This document shows, piece by piece, positions 25,526 to 34,429 of a stretch of DNA of 64,000 nucleotides. Origin of the DNA: Paraneptunicella aestuarii. Lineage in GTDB: Bacteria > Pseudomonadota > Gammaproteobacteria > Enterobacterales > Alteromonadaceae. Below the pieces are notes generated by a model. That model was not told where the DNA came from. It did not search any database and saw only the letters and a program-made list of their open reading frames with translations. Position 1 is the first letter of the stretch. Each line of letters begins with the position of its first letter. Both the position numbers and the translations under genes were made by a program. The stretch spans positions 4,774,001 through 4,838,000 of the forward strand of contig NZ_CP074570.1 in assembly GCF_019900845.1 (NCBI RefSeq), read 5' to 3'.

Positions 25526-26491
25526 CTAATTCACAACCCTCCCTCTCACATTCGCCTGAGACACTTTTTCCTTCAAAAGCGTGTCATTGACGTGGGTATA
25601 GATTTCCGTGGTAGATATACTGCTGTGGCCTAACAGCCGTTGTACAAAGCGGATATCCAGGCCGGATTCCAGTAGTTCACAGGCTGCACTGTGCCGCAGC
25701 ATGTGGGGGGTGACTTTTTGTTTGGTAAAGGCGCGTTGTGCGATTTCTTTGACGAGCTTTCTTAAGAATTGGGTTGATGCGGGTTGGCCTCGGCTGTTGA
25801 CCAATAAGTTGTTATTTCCGGGTTCTGCTATTTGGCGTAATTGTGTGTAGGAATAGATCAGTTCGCACAGTTCTTCGTCGGGAATAAACACGTATCGCTC
25901 GCGCGCACCTTTGCCGAATATTTTAATTTTCCGCTCATACACATCGACAGAATCCAATGTAATTCCCGACAGCTCCCCAACCCGAATTCCTGTGCTTAAC
26001 ATTAATTCAACAGCCACTAATGTAGTGAGCTTATTCAGTGATTTTTTGGTTCCAATTAGCCGGGCGATTTTCCGGTAATTGTAGGCATCTGACTTTTTCA
26101 ATCCGAGCTCTATTTTGGATTGCTGGATCATATTATTGATGTCTTTTGCCGGTACGTTTTTGGGGAGTTTTCGGGGGAATTTGATGTCGGTGCGAAATTT
26201 ATGAAATGGGTTTATTTCAATAACTTCTTCCAGTTCAAGCCATTTAAACATGGCACGAAGACAGGCCAATTTGCGCTTAATTGAGGCGGGTGATAATTCT
26301 TGATCACTCAAATAATTGTGAAACTTCTGCAATTCTTGCTTGGTAATCAACTCGATCTCGAGATTTTTACCAACGCAATCGGAAAATTGTTCGAGATCGA
26401 TGTGATAGGCTTTTAACGTGTGTTTCGAGAGATTTTTATTTCTGGTACAAACTTCCAGATAAAATGAACATATACCACTTAAACTGTTCAT
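25526..26491 (-). CDS. XerC/D-like tyrosine recombinase
   Basis: About 321 residues from ATG 26491 (a further in-frame ATG is at 26503, inside a palindrome). An N-terminal SAM-like core-binding domain (about 1-95) precedes the catalytic domain. Active-site residues are visible: Arg in LSTGIRVGELSG, His-x-x-Arg in HMLRHSAACE, His in LLGHSSISTTEIYTHV, and the nucleophile Tyr in EIYTH. It would exchange DNA at a specific site. It is not the chromosomal XerC by context; it lies beside the AT-rich membrane/PAP2 cassette and may have inserted it. Length and catalytic set are complete. Confidence 0.88.
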   Translation of the reverse strand: MNSLSGICSFYLEVCTRNKNLSKHTLKAYHIDLEQFSDCVGKNLEIELITKQELQKFHNYLSDQELSPASIKRKLACLRAMFKWLELEEVIEINPFHKFRTDIKFPRKLPKNVPAKDINNMIQQSKIELGLKKSDAYNYRKIARLIGTKKSLNKLTTLVAVELMLSTGIRVGELSGITLDSVDVYERKIKIFGKGARERYVFIPDEELCELIYSYTQLRQIAEPGNNNLLVNSRGQPASTQFLRKLVKEIAQRAFTKQKVTPHMLRHSAACELLESGLDIRFVQRLLGHSSISTTEIYTHVNDTLLKEKVSQANVRGRVVN

Positions 26492-26500
26492 TACTACTAC

Positions 26501-26523
26501 CATACAAACCAAAAGTTTGTATG
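26501..26523. promoter_or_regulatory. Palindrome overlapping the recombinase start
   Basis: CATACAAAC-CAAAA-GTTTGTATG, 9-bp perfect arms. On the minus strand its downstream arm contains an ATG (26503) of the recombinase. It could be an autoregulatory operator or a recombination site. Confidence 0.5.
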
Positions 26524-26598
26524 TTACTGTTTTTTCATAGAAATGAAATTAAATATCGGTAAATATTAAAACCGAAAGATTGAGTTATCCCCAATCCG

Positions 26599-27213
26599 TT
26601 ATTCCATACTCACATATCCCGGCACTTGCTCTACGCGTTTTAACCAGGCTTGAATATGCGGGTATGGCGTTAAATCAAAGCCGCCTTCGTGGGCTACGTG
26701 GGTGTAGGCATATAGGCTGATGTCTGCAATCGTTGGGTTGTCACCGATAAAAAATGGCGCTGCTGCCAGTTGCTTTTCCATCACTTTTAGCGCTTTGTGT
26801 CCACCTTCTTGCTTGCTGTAATATTCCTCTTCGCGCTCTTTCGGCAAGCATTGATATTTATTAATGAATCGAGCAACAGCAATGTAGGGCTCATGGCTAT
26901 ATTGCTCGAAGAATTGCCATTGTAGAACCCTGGCTCTTGCCAAGCCTGAGTCTGACAGATAAGGCGTGCCTTCAGCCAGATAATTCAAAATAGCATTGGA
27001 TTCTGTGAGCACTTCCTTTTTCCCGGTTTCATCCTCGATCACCAAAACAGGAATTTTTGCGTTAGGGTTTAACGCCAGGAAGGCCTCGGTATGCGTTTCC
27101 CGAGTCAAGACGTCGACGTGTATCCATTCATGCTCAATTCCCAACCACTGCAATAACAACTTAATTTTGTAGCAGTTGCCTGACAACATATCGCCATAAA
27201 CTTGATACTTCAT
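26599..27213 (-). CDS. Glutathione S-transferase family protein
   Basis: A 204-residue cytoplasmic protein, start at 27213 (MKYQVYGDMLSGN) with GGGGAA upstream; a frame extension to 27252 is unlikely. The thioredoxin-like N-domain has SGNCYKIKLLLQWLG, ALNPNAKIPVLV (the cis-Pro glutathione contact) and LTESNAILNYLAEG; the helical C-domain has PTIADISLYAYTHVAHEGGFDL, a typical N-capping motif. It probably conjugates or reduces electrophiles with glutathione. A single gene; gor is about 10 kb away. Substrate unknown. Confidence 0.9.
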   Translation of the reverse strand: MKYQVYGDMLSGNCYKIKLLLQWLGIEHEWIHVDVLTRETHTEAFLALNPNAKIPVLVIEDETGKKEVLTESNAILNYLAEGTPYLSDSGLARARVLQWQFFEQYSHEPYIAVARFINKYQCLPKEREEEYYSKQEGGHKALKVMEKQLAAAPFFIGDNPTIADISLYAYTHVAHEGGFDLTPYPHIQAWLKRVEQVPGYVSME

Positions 27214-27357
27214 TACCGATTCCCCAGATGAATTTGCCTGGCAGTTTGACATATAAAACTGAACCGAACATCAACCATTTCTCTACAGTCCATTCATTGA
27301 CAGGGTAAATTTTAATGGCACTATAGGTTTAATCTCTCCCAGATAATATTAGTGCTC

Positions 27358-27753
27358 ATGATACCCAAACGTTACCTATCTTTATTATTCATATCGATTT
27401 CTTTTAATTTGCTGTCATTGAGTGTATTCGCTCAAGCAAAGCCAGAAGTGTCTATGCCGGCAGAAAATCAATCAACTGACTTTGTTAAAGTATTCAAATA
27501 CGACAATTCAACTCAGTGCGCCAAAGACGGAATAACGCTGGAAACAATGCAGTTGGAGCTGGAAAATTTAGGCATTGACGTGAGCTGCGCTCAAAAAGGT
27601 GATGATGGCATGATGCGCCCTATGGTTTGTGGCGCGCCAAGTGGAAAGCTGAATGTATATAAGATCCCGGCAGATAACGTCGCGGACGCCGAGGCAGCAG
27701 GCTTTAAACCGGTATCAGAATTAAAGGGATTCCGAGACAAGCCTTGCCGTTAG
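27358..27753 (+). CDS. Exported hypothetical protein (131 aa)
   Basis: Start taken at ATG 27358; a GTG at 27352 adds two residues. A signal peptide of about 26 residues ends in SVFAQA. The mature protein has four cysteines (TQCAKDG, VSCAQKG, MVCGAPS, KPCR), probably two disulfides, and a central segment ITLETMQLELENLGIDVSC. It is periplasmic by inference. I do not recognise a family. Upstream is very AT-rich with a poor ribosome site. It converges with the membrane protein gene 11 bp downstream. Confidence 0.65.
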   Translation: MIPKRYLSLLFISISFNLLSLSVFAQAKPEVSMPAENQSTDFVKVFKYDNSTQCAKDGITLETMQLELENLGIDVSCAQKGDDGMMRPMVCGAPSGKLNVYKIPADNVADAEAAGFKPVSELKGFRDKPCR

Positions 27754-27763
27754 CAGAGCTTGA

Positions 27764-28198
27764 CTAGAAATCCTGTACACTTTCAGAATCGGGTTCAATT
27801 TTCAGCGCTAAAAACACCAGGTAACAGGCGATAACAACGTCAATAACACCACAAAACTCAGGCCACCAGCCAGGAGCCCCATCGTTTACGAAAAAAGAAC
27901 CGTGAACAATGTCATATAGACCATGAGCAGTAAACCCCATCGCTAATACAAGGATACCAGAAGACGGATTAATCCGAGCTCCCAACATAGCCCAAGCCAG
28001 AAAACATAAACCGATCAGGAATTCCTGAAAAAAGGCATCGTAATCAGAAACGTATAAAGCAAACAACCAGTAGAAGATAGGGAAAGAAGACAAGAGGGCA
28101 GAGTATAACCACATATGATTCTGTAATGGCAGTTTGTAACCTTGCCGTACAAGCATCAACGCGACAAACAAACCAACCAATATTGCGTAGATGCTCAT
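27764..28198 (-). CDS. DUF6010-like integral membrane protein
   Basis: A 144-residue protein with four or five hydrophobic segments (about 2-18, 29-48, 58-75, 79-97, 114-133). GFTAHGLYDIVHGSFFVNDGAPGWWPEFCGVIDVVIACYLVFLAL is a distinctive conserved block with paired His and a GAPGWWP turn that I associate with DUF6010. Function unknown. It converges with the exported protein gene and has its own upstream region of more than 400 bp, which it shares with nothing obvious. Confidence 0.65.
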   Translation of the reverse strand: MSIYAILVGLFVALMLVRQGYKLPLQNHMWLYSALLSSFPIFYWLFALYVSDYDAFFQEFLIGLCFLAWAMLGARINPSSGILVLAMGFTAHGLYDIVHGSFFVNDGAPGWWPEFCGVIDVVIACYLVFLALKIEPDSESVQDF

Positions 28199-28538
28199 AG
28201 AGCAAACTCCTTACTACTCGTAATCAAGAATAACTCTCGACAGTAGTAAAGATGATTCAATTGAGATGGCTTAATGATCCAACCTGAGTGCGCCACAGTA
28301 ATACTCCTCGCCTTAGGGTACCTATATCGAAAATTGCTCCGAAAATTACCGATACCTGCGTTACAAACTCCACACCGCGCAAAATATCAGCAATGAGTAG
28401 CAAATTTCAACCCTTAATTTTGGTGAAAAATAGTTCATAGCGATTAAGTATTGTGCAACTTTTTCTAATTACAATAAATTAAGCCAAATAATTTTTAGTT
28501 TTGATCTTGGAGGCAGTTGAACTTTCGTGATCAATTAT
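28199..28538. other. Intergenic region without recognised features
   Basis: About 340 AT-rich bases upstream of the DUF6010-like gene, presumably containing its promoter. I see no credible ORF, RNA gene or conserved site before the hairpin that begins at 28539. Confidence 0.4.
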
Positions 28539-28636
28539 GCAACAGCCTGGATGAGATTTAGACGAGGCAGAGACTGCGTAGCATAGTGATCTATGTAAGT
28601 GGTCTCTAACAAAGTATAAATCTCATCCAAGCGTTG
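28539..28636. repeat. Long three-part hairpin after the lipoprotein gene
   Basis: An outer 13-bp perfect stem TGGATGAGATTTA (28548-28560) / TAAATCTCATCCA (28617-28629), an inner AGAGAC / GTCTCT stem, and an apical CATAG-TGAT-CTATG. It abuts the stop of the minus-strand gene at 28637 and may end its transcript. It shares TAAGTGGTCTCTAAC with the hairpin at 13192. Confidence 0.65.
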
Positions 28637-30727
28637 CTACAACGCAAGGAATACTGTACTCCACAACTGAGCTGGATTTGACTCCGTAATGTCTGAACGA
28701 CGCTGTCCAAATGCTTCCATTTGATACTGTCCATCCTGCACCGACCAACTCCACAACTCAGACGATTTAAGCTGTTCAGTATCTTTCACAACTTGCCAAA
28801 GCATATCTTTGGTTTTGTGCAATTCAGCTCTTACTTGCTTAGTCAAATCATCTCGCTCTAACTGCCGTTCAATACCAACCAACATCATTGCTTGCTGCCA
28901 AGACCAAACCACGATGCCGTGATATTTATCGCGACCAAACAAATGCTGAATTTCTTCACCTGCATAAACAGGGTTTGAAACCAGCATGCCTATCGGTGTC
29001 ATCAAGCCATAGGGAAACGGGGACTGCACATTTTTAAGAATCTGGCTTATTTGCGATTCGGATGGAGAACCAAATAGCAACATGAAACCGGTGTCGGAAT
29101 GCATCACTGGCAATGGGCTGCCGTCTTCATTCAATGCCAAGGCATAAAAAGCAGCAGGCTCGGCCTCTCGCTTTCCAGAAACGGACACAGACAATCGCTT
29201 GGCGTATTCTTTCTGATTATCTTCTACGACAGATTGAGAAACCTTCGTCTCAAAGAGAGGAGGAACCTTGCTCTGCCAATGCATTGCCATTTGACGTAGC
29301 TTCTGAGCCGTAAAGCTTGTATCCGACACAGACAACAGCCCTTTTTCTAGTAGCTGAGCTCCAGCCTCTAACGCCGCAGGCATCAATATCGCATTAACAT
29401 CAAACGGGTATTTAGCACCGCCTAATCCTTCTTCACTATCTCGCCAATTGCCATCATAGTGGCCATCGGGCAGCCCGATCAGGTGTAATAAATCCGGTTG
29501 CTGATAAAAAGCCTCAGCGGCATTTACCGCGTAGCTTAAATTGAGCGAGAGCAAATCCCCTAATCCTTGCCCATCTGAACGTGTTCTTTGCAGAAAGGCT
29601 TTTGCTTTTTGGCCATCAATAGATAGTAGGTACTTACTGATAATTGGCAGTAACATGAGATCATCATCTAACATATCGTAATCATAATAAGGGGAATCGC
29701 TAAAAGACGATGACCCGTTACCACCCTGCTCTTTTTGTTTATCTTTGATATGTCTTAACAGCGCAAACTCACCAATATCTTCTTCATGAGCGACTCTTCC
29801 CTGCTCAGACATTCGTTCAAGCACGGAACTCAACACCGCTTCGATCGCATCATCGGTTAAAGCAGGCATTAACATACGTAACGACAGCAAGGTGTCGCGC
29901 CCAAAATAGGTTAGAAATCGCCAGGAACCCGCCAGCATTTTTTCTTGATAAGTGAGGAAATTGAGCGAGTTCAGTTGTTTTGGATCGGCATCTTTTTGGT
30001 ACTCAAGCTTAAGAGGTGACAAAGGCGTTAAAGGGGTTTCCGAAGTCGCGGCACGCAACCTCATTCTTAAAACCCCCTGTTCAGACAACTGTAATTGGTA
30101 ACCGGTATCCGTTAATGCGATAGAACCTTCCAGCACATCAATACTGACCTTGTACCCAGCCTGACCATCAAGACGATTTCGATGCCAACTGATGTGTTTT
30201 TTATGAGCACCAATCAAGACATCGTCCACATTCACAGGCACTTCAGCAATGCGCTGATATTCACGTAATACTCGAATACTTCCCATCACGACTTTACGTA
30301 TCTCCAGAGCGCTTCCTGTTACCGTCAATTCAGTATCAATGCCGTGATAGCTTTGCTCCTGCTCTACAAACTGCCAGTTTTTCAGCGGCTGAGATATCTG
30401 CCATTCCACCTTGTTTACAACAGGATTAAACCAAAGCCCTATACCAGAATTTCCCGCTGGAAAGGCAGTAATCAGGCGAGGTTGATTACCATTCGACATA
30501 ATGACATGGGCAGCAGCAGAGCCATTGCGATAGAAAGCACTTAAATTGCGCCCTTCCTGCAAAGTGAAATTCAGTTCAGATGACGGTTTTTCTGTAGCTC
30601 TAGCATGCTCCTTTTGGCTAACAGCGTCAGATGCAGAACATCCCGACATAACCAGAAGAAGAAACGCTGAAAAGAAGAAAGAACACTTAACAAACGGAGC
30701 ACTTAACACCGCTCTTGAATTTGCCAT
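28637..30727 (-). CDS. Lipoprotein with glycoside-hydrolase-like (alpha/alpha)6 domain
   Basis: A 696-residue lipoprotein from ATG 30727 (GGATGAG 5 nt upstream). The signal peptide ends in LLVMSGC, giving a lipidated Cys near residue 30. An N-terminal beta-rich part (to about 240) precedes a helical domain with SWRFLTYFGRDTLLSLRMLMP, GRVAHEEDIGEFALL, DGNWRDSEEGLGGAKYPFDVNA and HGIVVWSWQQAMM. Such acidic and aromatic patches line the pocket of six-hairpin glycosidases (glycogen-debranching, GH15/GH63-like). It probably hydrolyses an oligosaccharide at the cell surface or in the periplasm. The fold is an inference from motifs; the substrate is unknown. Not obviously in an operon. Confidence 0.6.
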   Translation of the reverse strand: MANSRAVLSAPFVKCSFFFSAFLLLVMSGCSASDAVSQKEHARATEKPSSELNFTLQEGRNLSAFYRNGSAAAHVIMSNGNQPRLITAFPAGNSGIGLWFNPVVNKVEWQISQPLKNWQFVEQEQSYHGIDTELTVTGSALEIRKVVMGSIRVLREYQRIAEVPVNVDDVLIGAHKKHISWHRNRLDGQAGYKVSIDVLEGSIALTDTGYQLQLSEQGVLRMRLRAATSETPLTPLSPLKLEYQKDADPKQLNSLNFLTYQEKMLAGSWRFLTYFGRDTLLSLRMLMPALTDDAIEAVLSSVLERMSEQGRVAHEEDIGEFALLRHIKDKQKEQGGNGSSSFSDSPYYDYDMLDDDLMLLPIISKYLLSIDGQKAKAFLQRTRSDGQGLGDLLSLNLSYAVNAAEAFYQQPDLLHLIGLPDGHYDGNWRDSEEGLGGAKYPFDVNAILMPAALEAGAQLLEKGLLSVSDTSFTAQKLRQMAMHWQSKVPPLFETKVSQSVVEDNQKEYAKRLSVSVSGKREAEPAAFYALALNEDGSPLPVMHSDTGFMLLFGSPSESQISQILKNVQSPFPYGLMTPIGMLVSNPVYAGEEIQHLFGRDKYHGIVVWSWQQAMMLVGIERQLERDDLTKQVRAELHKTKDMLWQVVKDTEQLKSSELWSWSVQDGQYQMEAFGQRRSDITESNPAQLWSTVFLAL

Positions 30728-30824
30728 AACCACTCATCCAATAGGAAATATTTTTCCATCTTGGCATACAATCAAGGCAACTTGCAATCGTTTGCATTTT
30801 TTCTTATTAAATTTTAAATTCCAA

Positions 30825-31703
30825 TTAAACCTCTGATAAATCAAGCTTTCTGACTTTCCCTGCACCAATACCAAACTCCTTTTTAAATGCTCGAGAAAAT
30901 GCACCTTCAGAAAGATAACCCACTTCAGCTGCCGCTGCACTTACCGAATATCCTTGCGTTAGTAATTCCCAGGCACTTTGTAAACGCCACCAAATCATAT
31001 ATTCATTGGCCGTCCAACCACTGACATCTTTAAACGCCTTCACAAACGCAGTGCGGGACATGCCGGCAACTTTCGCCAAAGACGCCAAACTCCATTTATC
31101 GCTCAACGTGTTATGAAAAGCCTGTAACGCCTTGGATATTTTAGGGTCAATATACAAACTCAATAGACTGGCTTGAGTAGAACTACCCTGCAAATAATGG
31201 CGTAGGGCATAAATAAACAAAAGCTCAGACAAGCGATTCAAGATTGATGAATGCATGGTTTGATACTGAGTGCTTTCACTCACCAGCAACTTGGTCAGCT
31301 TCTTCAACCAGGGAGTGGAGTCGCCACTACGAATAAGCAATACTGAAGGCATTGCATCCAGTAGTTTGTTCTGATGCAAATGCGAGACTTTCAAGCCACC
31401 GCACAACAGTCCAGTGCCACTTCGCCTGGACTGATATTCCAAATGAGCTTGCTCTCCTTCCTGAGGATGAACAGGCCACAATTTATGTTCCAACTCCTTG
31501 GGAAAGATTATTAAATCCCCCTCGTATAATTCTGTTTTGATATGCCCAGGAACATCCAACATACAACTTCCTGTCGTCACAACATGGAAGCAGGTACTAC
31601 CGGGCTCGTGCTCTTGAATAAGCCAATCACCACACACTTTAGCGTTATGGTAGATATCGACTTTTAAGCGTAGTAATTCAATGAAATCGTCAAATGCAGT
31701 CAT
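30825..31703 (-). CDS. AraC-family regulator with cupin sensor domain
   Basis: 292 residues from 31703 (MTAFDDFIELLRLKVD), the start that matches the cupin_6 family; an extension to 31784 is open. The N-terminal cupin-like domain (about 10-190) includes GSTCFHVVTTGSCMLDV, LYEGDLIIFP and CGGLKV. The C-terminal part has two helix-turn-helices (WSLASLAKVAGMSRTAFVKAFKDVSG and SVSAAAAEVGYLSEGAFSRAFKKEFG). Signal unknown. It lies about 100 bp upstream, on the same strand, of the sugar-hydrolase-like lipoprotein gene, which may be its target. Confidence 0.9.
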   Translation of the reverse strand: MTAFDDFIELLRLKVDIYHNAKVCGDWLIQEHEPGSTCFHVVTTGSCMLDVPGHIKTELYEGDLIIFPKELEHKLWPVHPQEGEQAHLEYQSRRSGTGLLCGGLKVSHLHQNKLLDAMPSVLLIRSGDSTPWLKKLTKLLVSESTQYQTMHSSILNRLSELLFIYALRHYLQGSSTQASLLSLYIDPKISKALQAFHNTLSDKWSLASLAKVAGMSRTAFVKAFKDVSGWTANEYMIWWRLQSAWELLTQGYSVSAAAAEVGYLSEGAFSRAFKKEFGIGAGKVRKLDLSEV

Positions 31704-31940
31704 AGTCAAAATTGTACTATTGGCAAATTTATTGCCAATAAATGATCTTATCGTACAGTTTAGTTGATTAACAAAATTGTGCAAAAAACAAACAGCACAA
31801 AGGTCACAAAACGGTTACTTCTAACAGCATGGGTTAACAAACAAGGACGAGCAAAAGAACAGCTCATGCAGAACAGCAGTAAATAACCCTATTCATACTA
31901 AGTGTATACAACAAAAGAATATTTTGCCGAAATTCCTGCA

Positions 31941-31973
31941 ATAAAAAGCCGAACAAAATTCCGTGTCCGGCTT
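31941..31973 (-). terminator. Terminator of elbB
   Basis: On the minus strand AAGCCG...CGGCTT closes a stem extended by imperfect pairs over a 16-nt loop, then TTTTTAT. It lies about 45 bp past the elbB stop. Confidence 0.7.
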
Positions 31974-32015
31974 ATTTCAACCAAAAGCTCAAACCACCAG
32001 CTATGGCTAACGGAA

Positions 32016-32669
32016 TTACTCACAAAGTGAGAGCACTTTAGCTACCAACTTACTAATACCTTCATCAGCCTCCAAAATAGAGCCAGCCAACATGTAAGCC
32101 GGTGTACTGACAACCTTATTGTCTTCATCCACCACAAAATCCTGAACCGGGCACTGCACATGCGCTCCCCCTAATCCCTCTATCTCTTTGATCGTGTCAG
32201 CGTCATTACCAATAGTGGTTTTTGAACCAGGGCCATACACAAGAGGGATCATAGCAGGCGCAATACAGATATAACCTGCCGGTTTACCCTCCGCAGCAAA
32301 CGCTTTACAGACATTTAGCACTTCGGATTGCATTTCAGCCGCGGCACCTTTCACCGCAAAATTCGATAAGTTCTTCGCAGCACCGAAACCACCCGGTAAA
32401 ATCAGCGCGTCAAAATCTGCCACATTTAATTCTGTCACCGCTTTAATGTCGCCGCGAGCGATTCTTGCAGCTTCCACCAGTACGTTACGGTTTGGCGTCA
32501 TCTCTTCACCTGTAAGGTGATTAATGGTATGCATTTGTTCCATATCAGGCGCAAAACACTGATAACTTGCACCCGCTTTAGCAATATGGAGTAACGTTAG
32601 AACGGCTTCATTAATTTCCGCGCCGTCGTAAACGCCGCAACCAGACAGGATCACTGCAACCCTTTTCAT
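32016..32669 (-). CDS. elbB: Isoprenoid-biosynthesis-associated glyoxalase ElbB
   Basis: 217 residues from ATG 32669, chosen for the GAGGA 7 nt upstream and the family start MKRVAVILSGCGVYDGAEINEAVL. A DJ-1/PfpI-type fold: LILPGGFGAAKNLSNFA and PAGYICIAPAMIPLVYG (the cysteine of the nucleophile elbow in YICIAPA), closing with STPAYMLAGSILEADEGI. E. coli ElbB is a weak glyoxalase linked to lycopene overproduction. It is cytoplasmic and followed by a terminator. Confidence 0.92.
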   Translation of the reverse strand: MKRVAVILSGCGVYDGAEINEAVLTLLHIAKAGASYQCFAPDMEQMHTINHLTGEEMTPNRNVLVEAARIARGDIKAVTELNVADFDALILPGGFGAAKNLSNFAVKGAAAEMQSEVLNVCKAFAAEGKPAGYICIAPAMIPLVYGPGSKTTIGNDADTIKEIEGLGGAHVQCPVQDFVVDEDNKVVSTPAYMLAGSILEADEGISKLVAKVLSLCE

Positions 32670-32874
32670 TAGCTTGTCCTCGTATCTCAATGAGTGTGAA
32701 AGGTAAATAATACTGGGATGAAGTGTAGCACGACACATAGCCATGAACAGCTTGAGCGTGTTGATCTTTCGGGTAGGACTGGTAGCAGAGTTTTACTCTG
32801 TTACAGGAATTATTTTTCTTCTCAAGAGCCTTCTGAGGTATTCTTTAGCTTTCGATTAAACACATAAAGATACA

Positions 32875-34416
32875 TTGAAGCACTTAATAAAAACCCATCA
32901 ATACATCATCAATCCTGTCACTCGGGAAATCAGAGTTGATGGCAGCGAAGCACAAAGCATTAGCCTCAGACCCAAAACCTTTGAGCTGCTTCTATTACTA
33001 CTGGAAGAACCTCTCAGAATATTTTCAAAACAAGATATTTTAGATACCGTATGGGCTGGAAGTGTGGTCGAAGAACAAGTGATATTTCAATCTATCACCG
33101 AGATACGAAAAGCCTTTACCACTCCAAACCTACTGACAAATTACCCCAAGAAAGGCTATGCATGGACAGCAGATGTAGAAACACTGGAAGAAGTTAGCGC
33201 GACATCACCAACGCCAGAACCTAAAACCAACCCAAATATAAAAGCTCGACCTGCTTTTATATACATTCTTCCCATACTCATGCTTGCAGGTTTGGGAATT
33301 TGGCAAGCTCAAAATATGATTGCCAGCAAGCAAACTATATCAGCGCCAACCCAACAGTCTATCCAACAAGGTACTGTCATCATGCTACCTGTACAAACCA
33401 GCCAAACCACGCAGGTCGAATCCTGGATGAGGCTAGGGTTAATGGATCAGGTTATTGGGCAACTGAGCGATAAATTACCGTCCACGGTATTGCAGGTAGA
33501 AGATGTACTTGATCTGCTACGGCGCGCCAATATAAATGGAGAAACCTACAGCGAACAGGATATTCAAGCCTTGTTCCAACGCTCGGGCGCAGTAATGATC
33601 ATTGAGTTGTTGATCAATGGCGTTCCTGGTGAATATGAATTGATATATCGCTTACATAGTCGTGAAACGGAAACCGATGGCGTTGAGGTGGGAGCTAGAC
33701 TGGATGAACTTCTTGGCAAAGTATCAGAAAAGATCATATTGCAAAAAACCGGTTCTCAAACTCATCCCTTTAGTTCCACAAGCCAGTTTAACAATCGCCT
33801 GCTCGCCAAAGGTGTTGAGCTATTAAAGTCAGGAAAATCTGAACAGGCGATTCCCATTTTTCAATCCGCTATTATTTACGAGCCTGACAATCATCTACTG
33901 CAATACTATTTGGCAAAAGCGTTCATTGCTCACGAGCAATATGATGATGCCATCACTACATTAGAAACAACGCTCGCCAATGCAACCAAAACCCGCATTT
34001 TTGAGTATCAGGGCAGGCTTGAGTACCTTCTTGCCAGTCTTTACCTTGACCATAAACCCGCTTCATTATCTGAATCTTTGTTACAACAGGCGCAAACACA
34101 TGCTCAAGCTGAAAACGACTGGCTATACCTTGCTTACGTCATTTCATTACAAGGAAAACTTCAGCAACAGCAGGAAAAATTTAATGAAGCCGAACAAGCA
34201 TTTAATACTGCGCTCAACTACCAGCAAATAATGGGTTGCCCCTATGGTGAAGTGCAAAATCTTCTGGATTTGGCAGAACTAAATTCACTAAAAGACGAAC
34301 CTCAAAAAGCCCGCCTTCAACTCAATGAAGCCAGGAAAGTGATTAAGGAAAGGCATCTGGAGGCAGCAATTCCAATATTGCAATCGATAGAGGAAAAACT
34401 CGCGTTATCGTTATAA
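32875..34416 (+). CDS. CadC-like membrane transcription regulator with TPR region
   Basis: 513 residues from a TTG at 32875. An N-terminal OmpR-type winged helix (about 8-105: SLRPKTFELLLLLLEEP, FSKQDILDTVWAGSVVEEQVIFQSITEIRKAF, NYPKKGYAW) is followed by one transmembrane helix (about 126-145, AFIYILPILMLAGLGIW). The periplasmic portion contains TPR-like helices (about 310-500: LLKSGKSEQAIPIFQSAIIYEPDN, QQEKFNEAEQAFNTAL). This one-component design, as in CadC or ToxR, senses a periplasmic signal and binds DNA directly. The target and ligand are unknown. It converges with the Na/Pi gene 13 bp away. Confidence 0.85.
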   Translation: MKHLIKTHQYIINPVTREIRVDGSEAQSISLRPKTFELLLLLLEEPLRIFSKQDILDTVWAGSVVEEQVIFQSITEIRKAFTTPNLLTNYPKKGYAWTADVETLEEVSATSPTPEPKTNPNIKARPAFIYILPILMLAGLGIWQAQNMIASKQTISAPTQQSIQQGTVIMLPVQTSQTTQVESWMRLGLMDQVIGQLSDKLPSTVLQVEDVLDLLRRANINGETYSEQDIQALFQRSGAVMIIELLINGVPGEYELIYRLHSRETETDGVEVGARLDELLGKVSEKIILQKTGSQTHPFSSTSQFNNRLLAKGVELLKSGKSEQAIPIFQSAIIYEPDNHLLQYYLAKAFIAHEQYDDAITTLETTLANATKTRIFEYQGRLEYLLASLYLDHKPASLSESLLQQAQTHAQAENDWLYLAYVISLQGKLQQQQEKFNEAEQAFNTALNYQQIMGCPYGEVQNLLDLAELNSLKDEPQKARLQLNEARKVIKERHLEAAIPILQSIEEKLALSL

Positions 34417-34429
34417 AGCACAGATGCAC

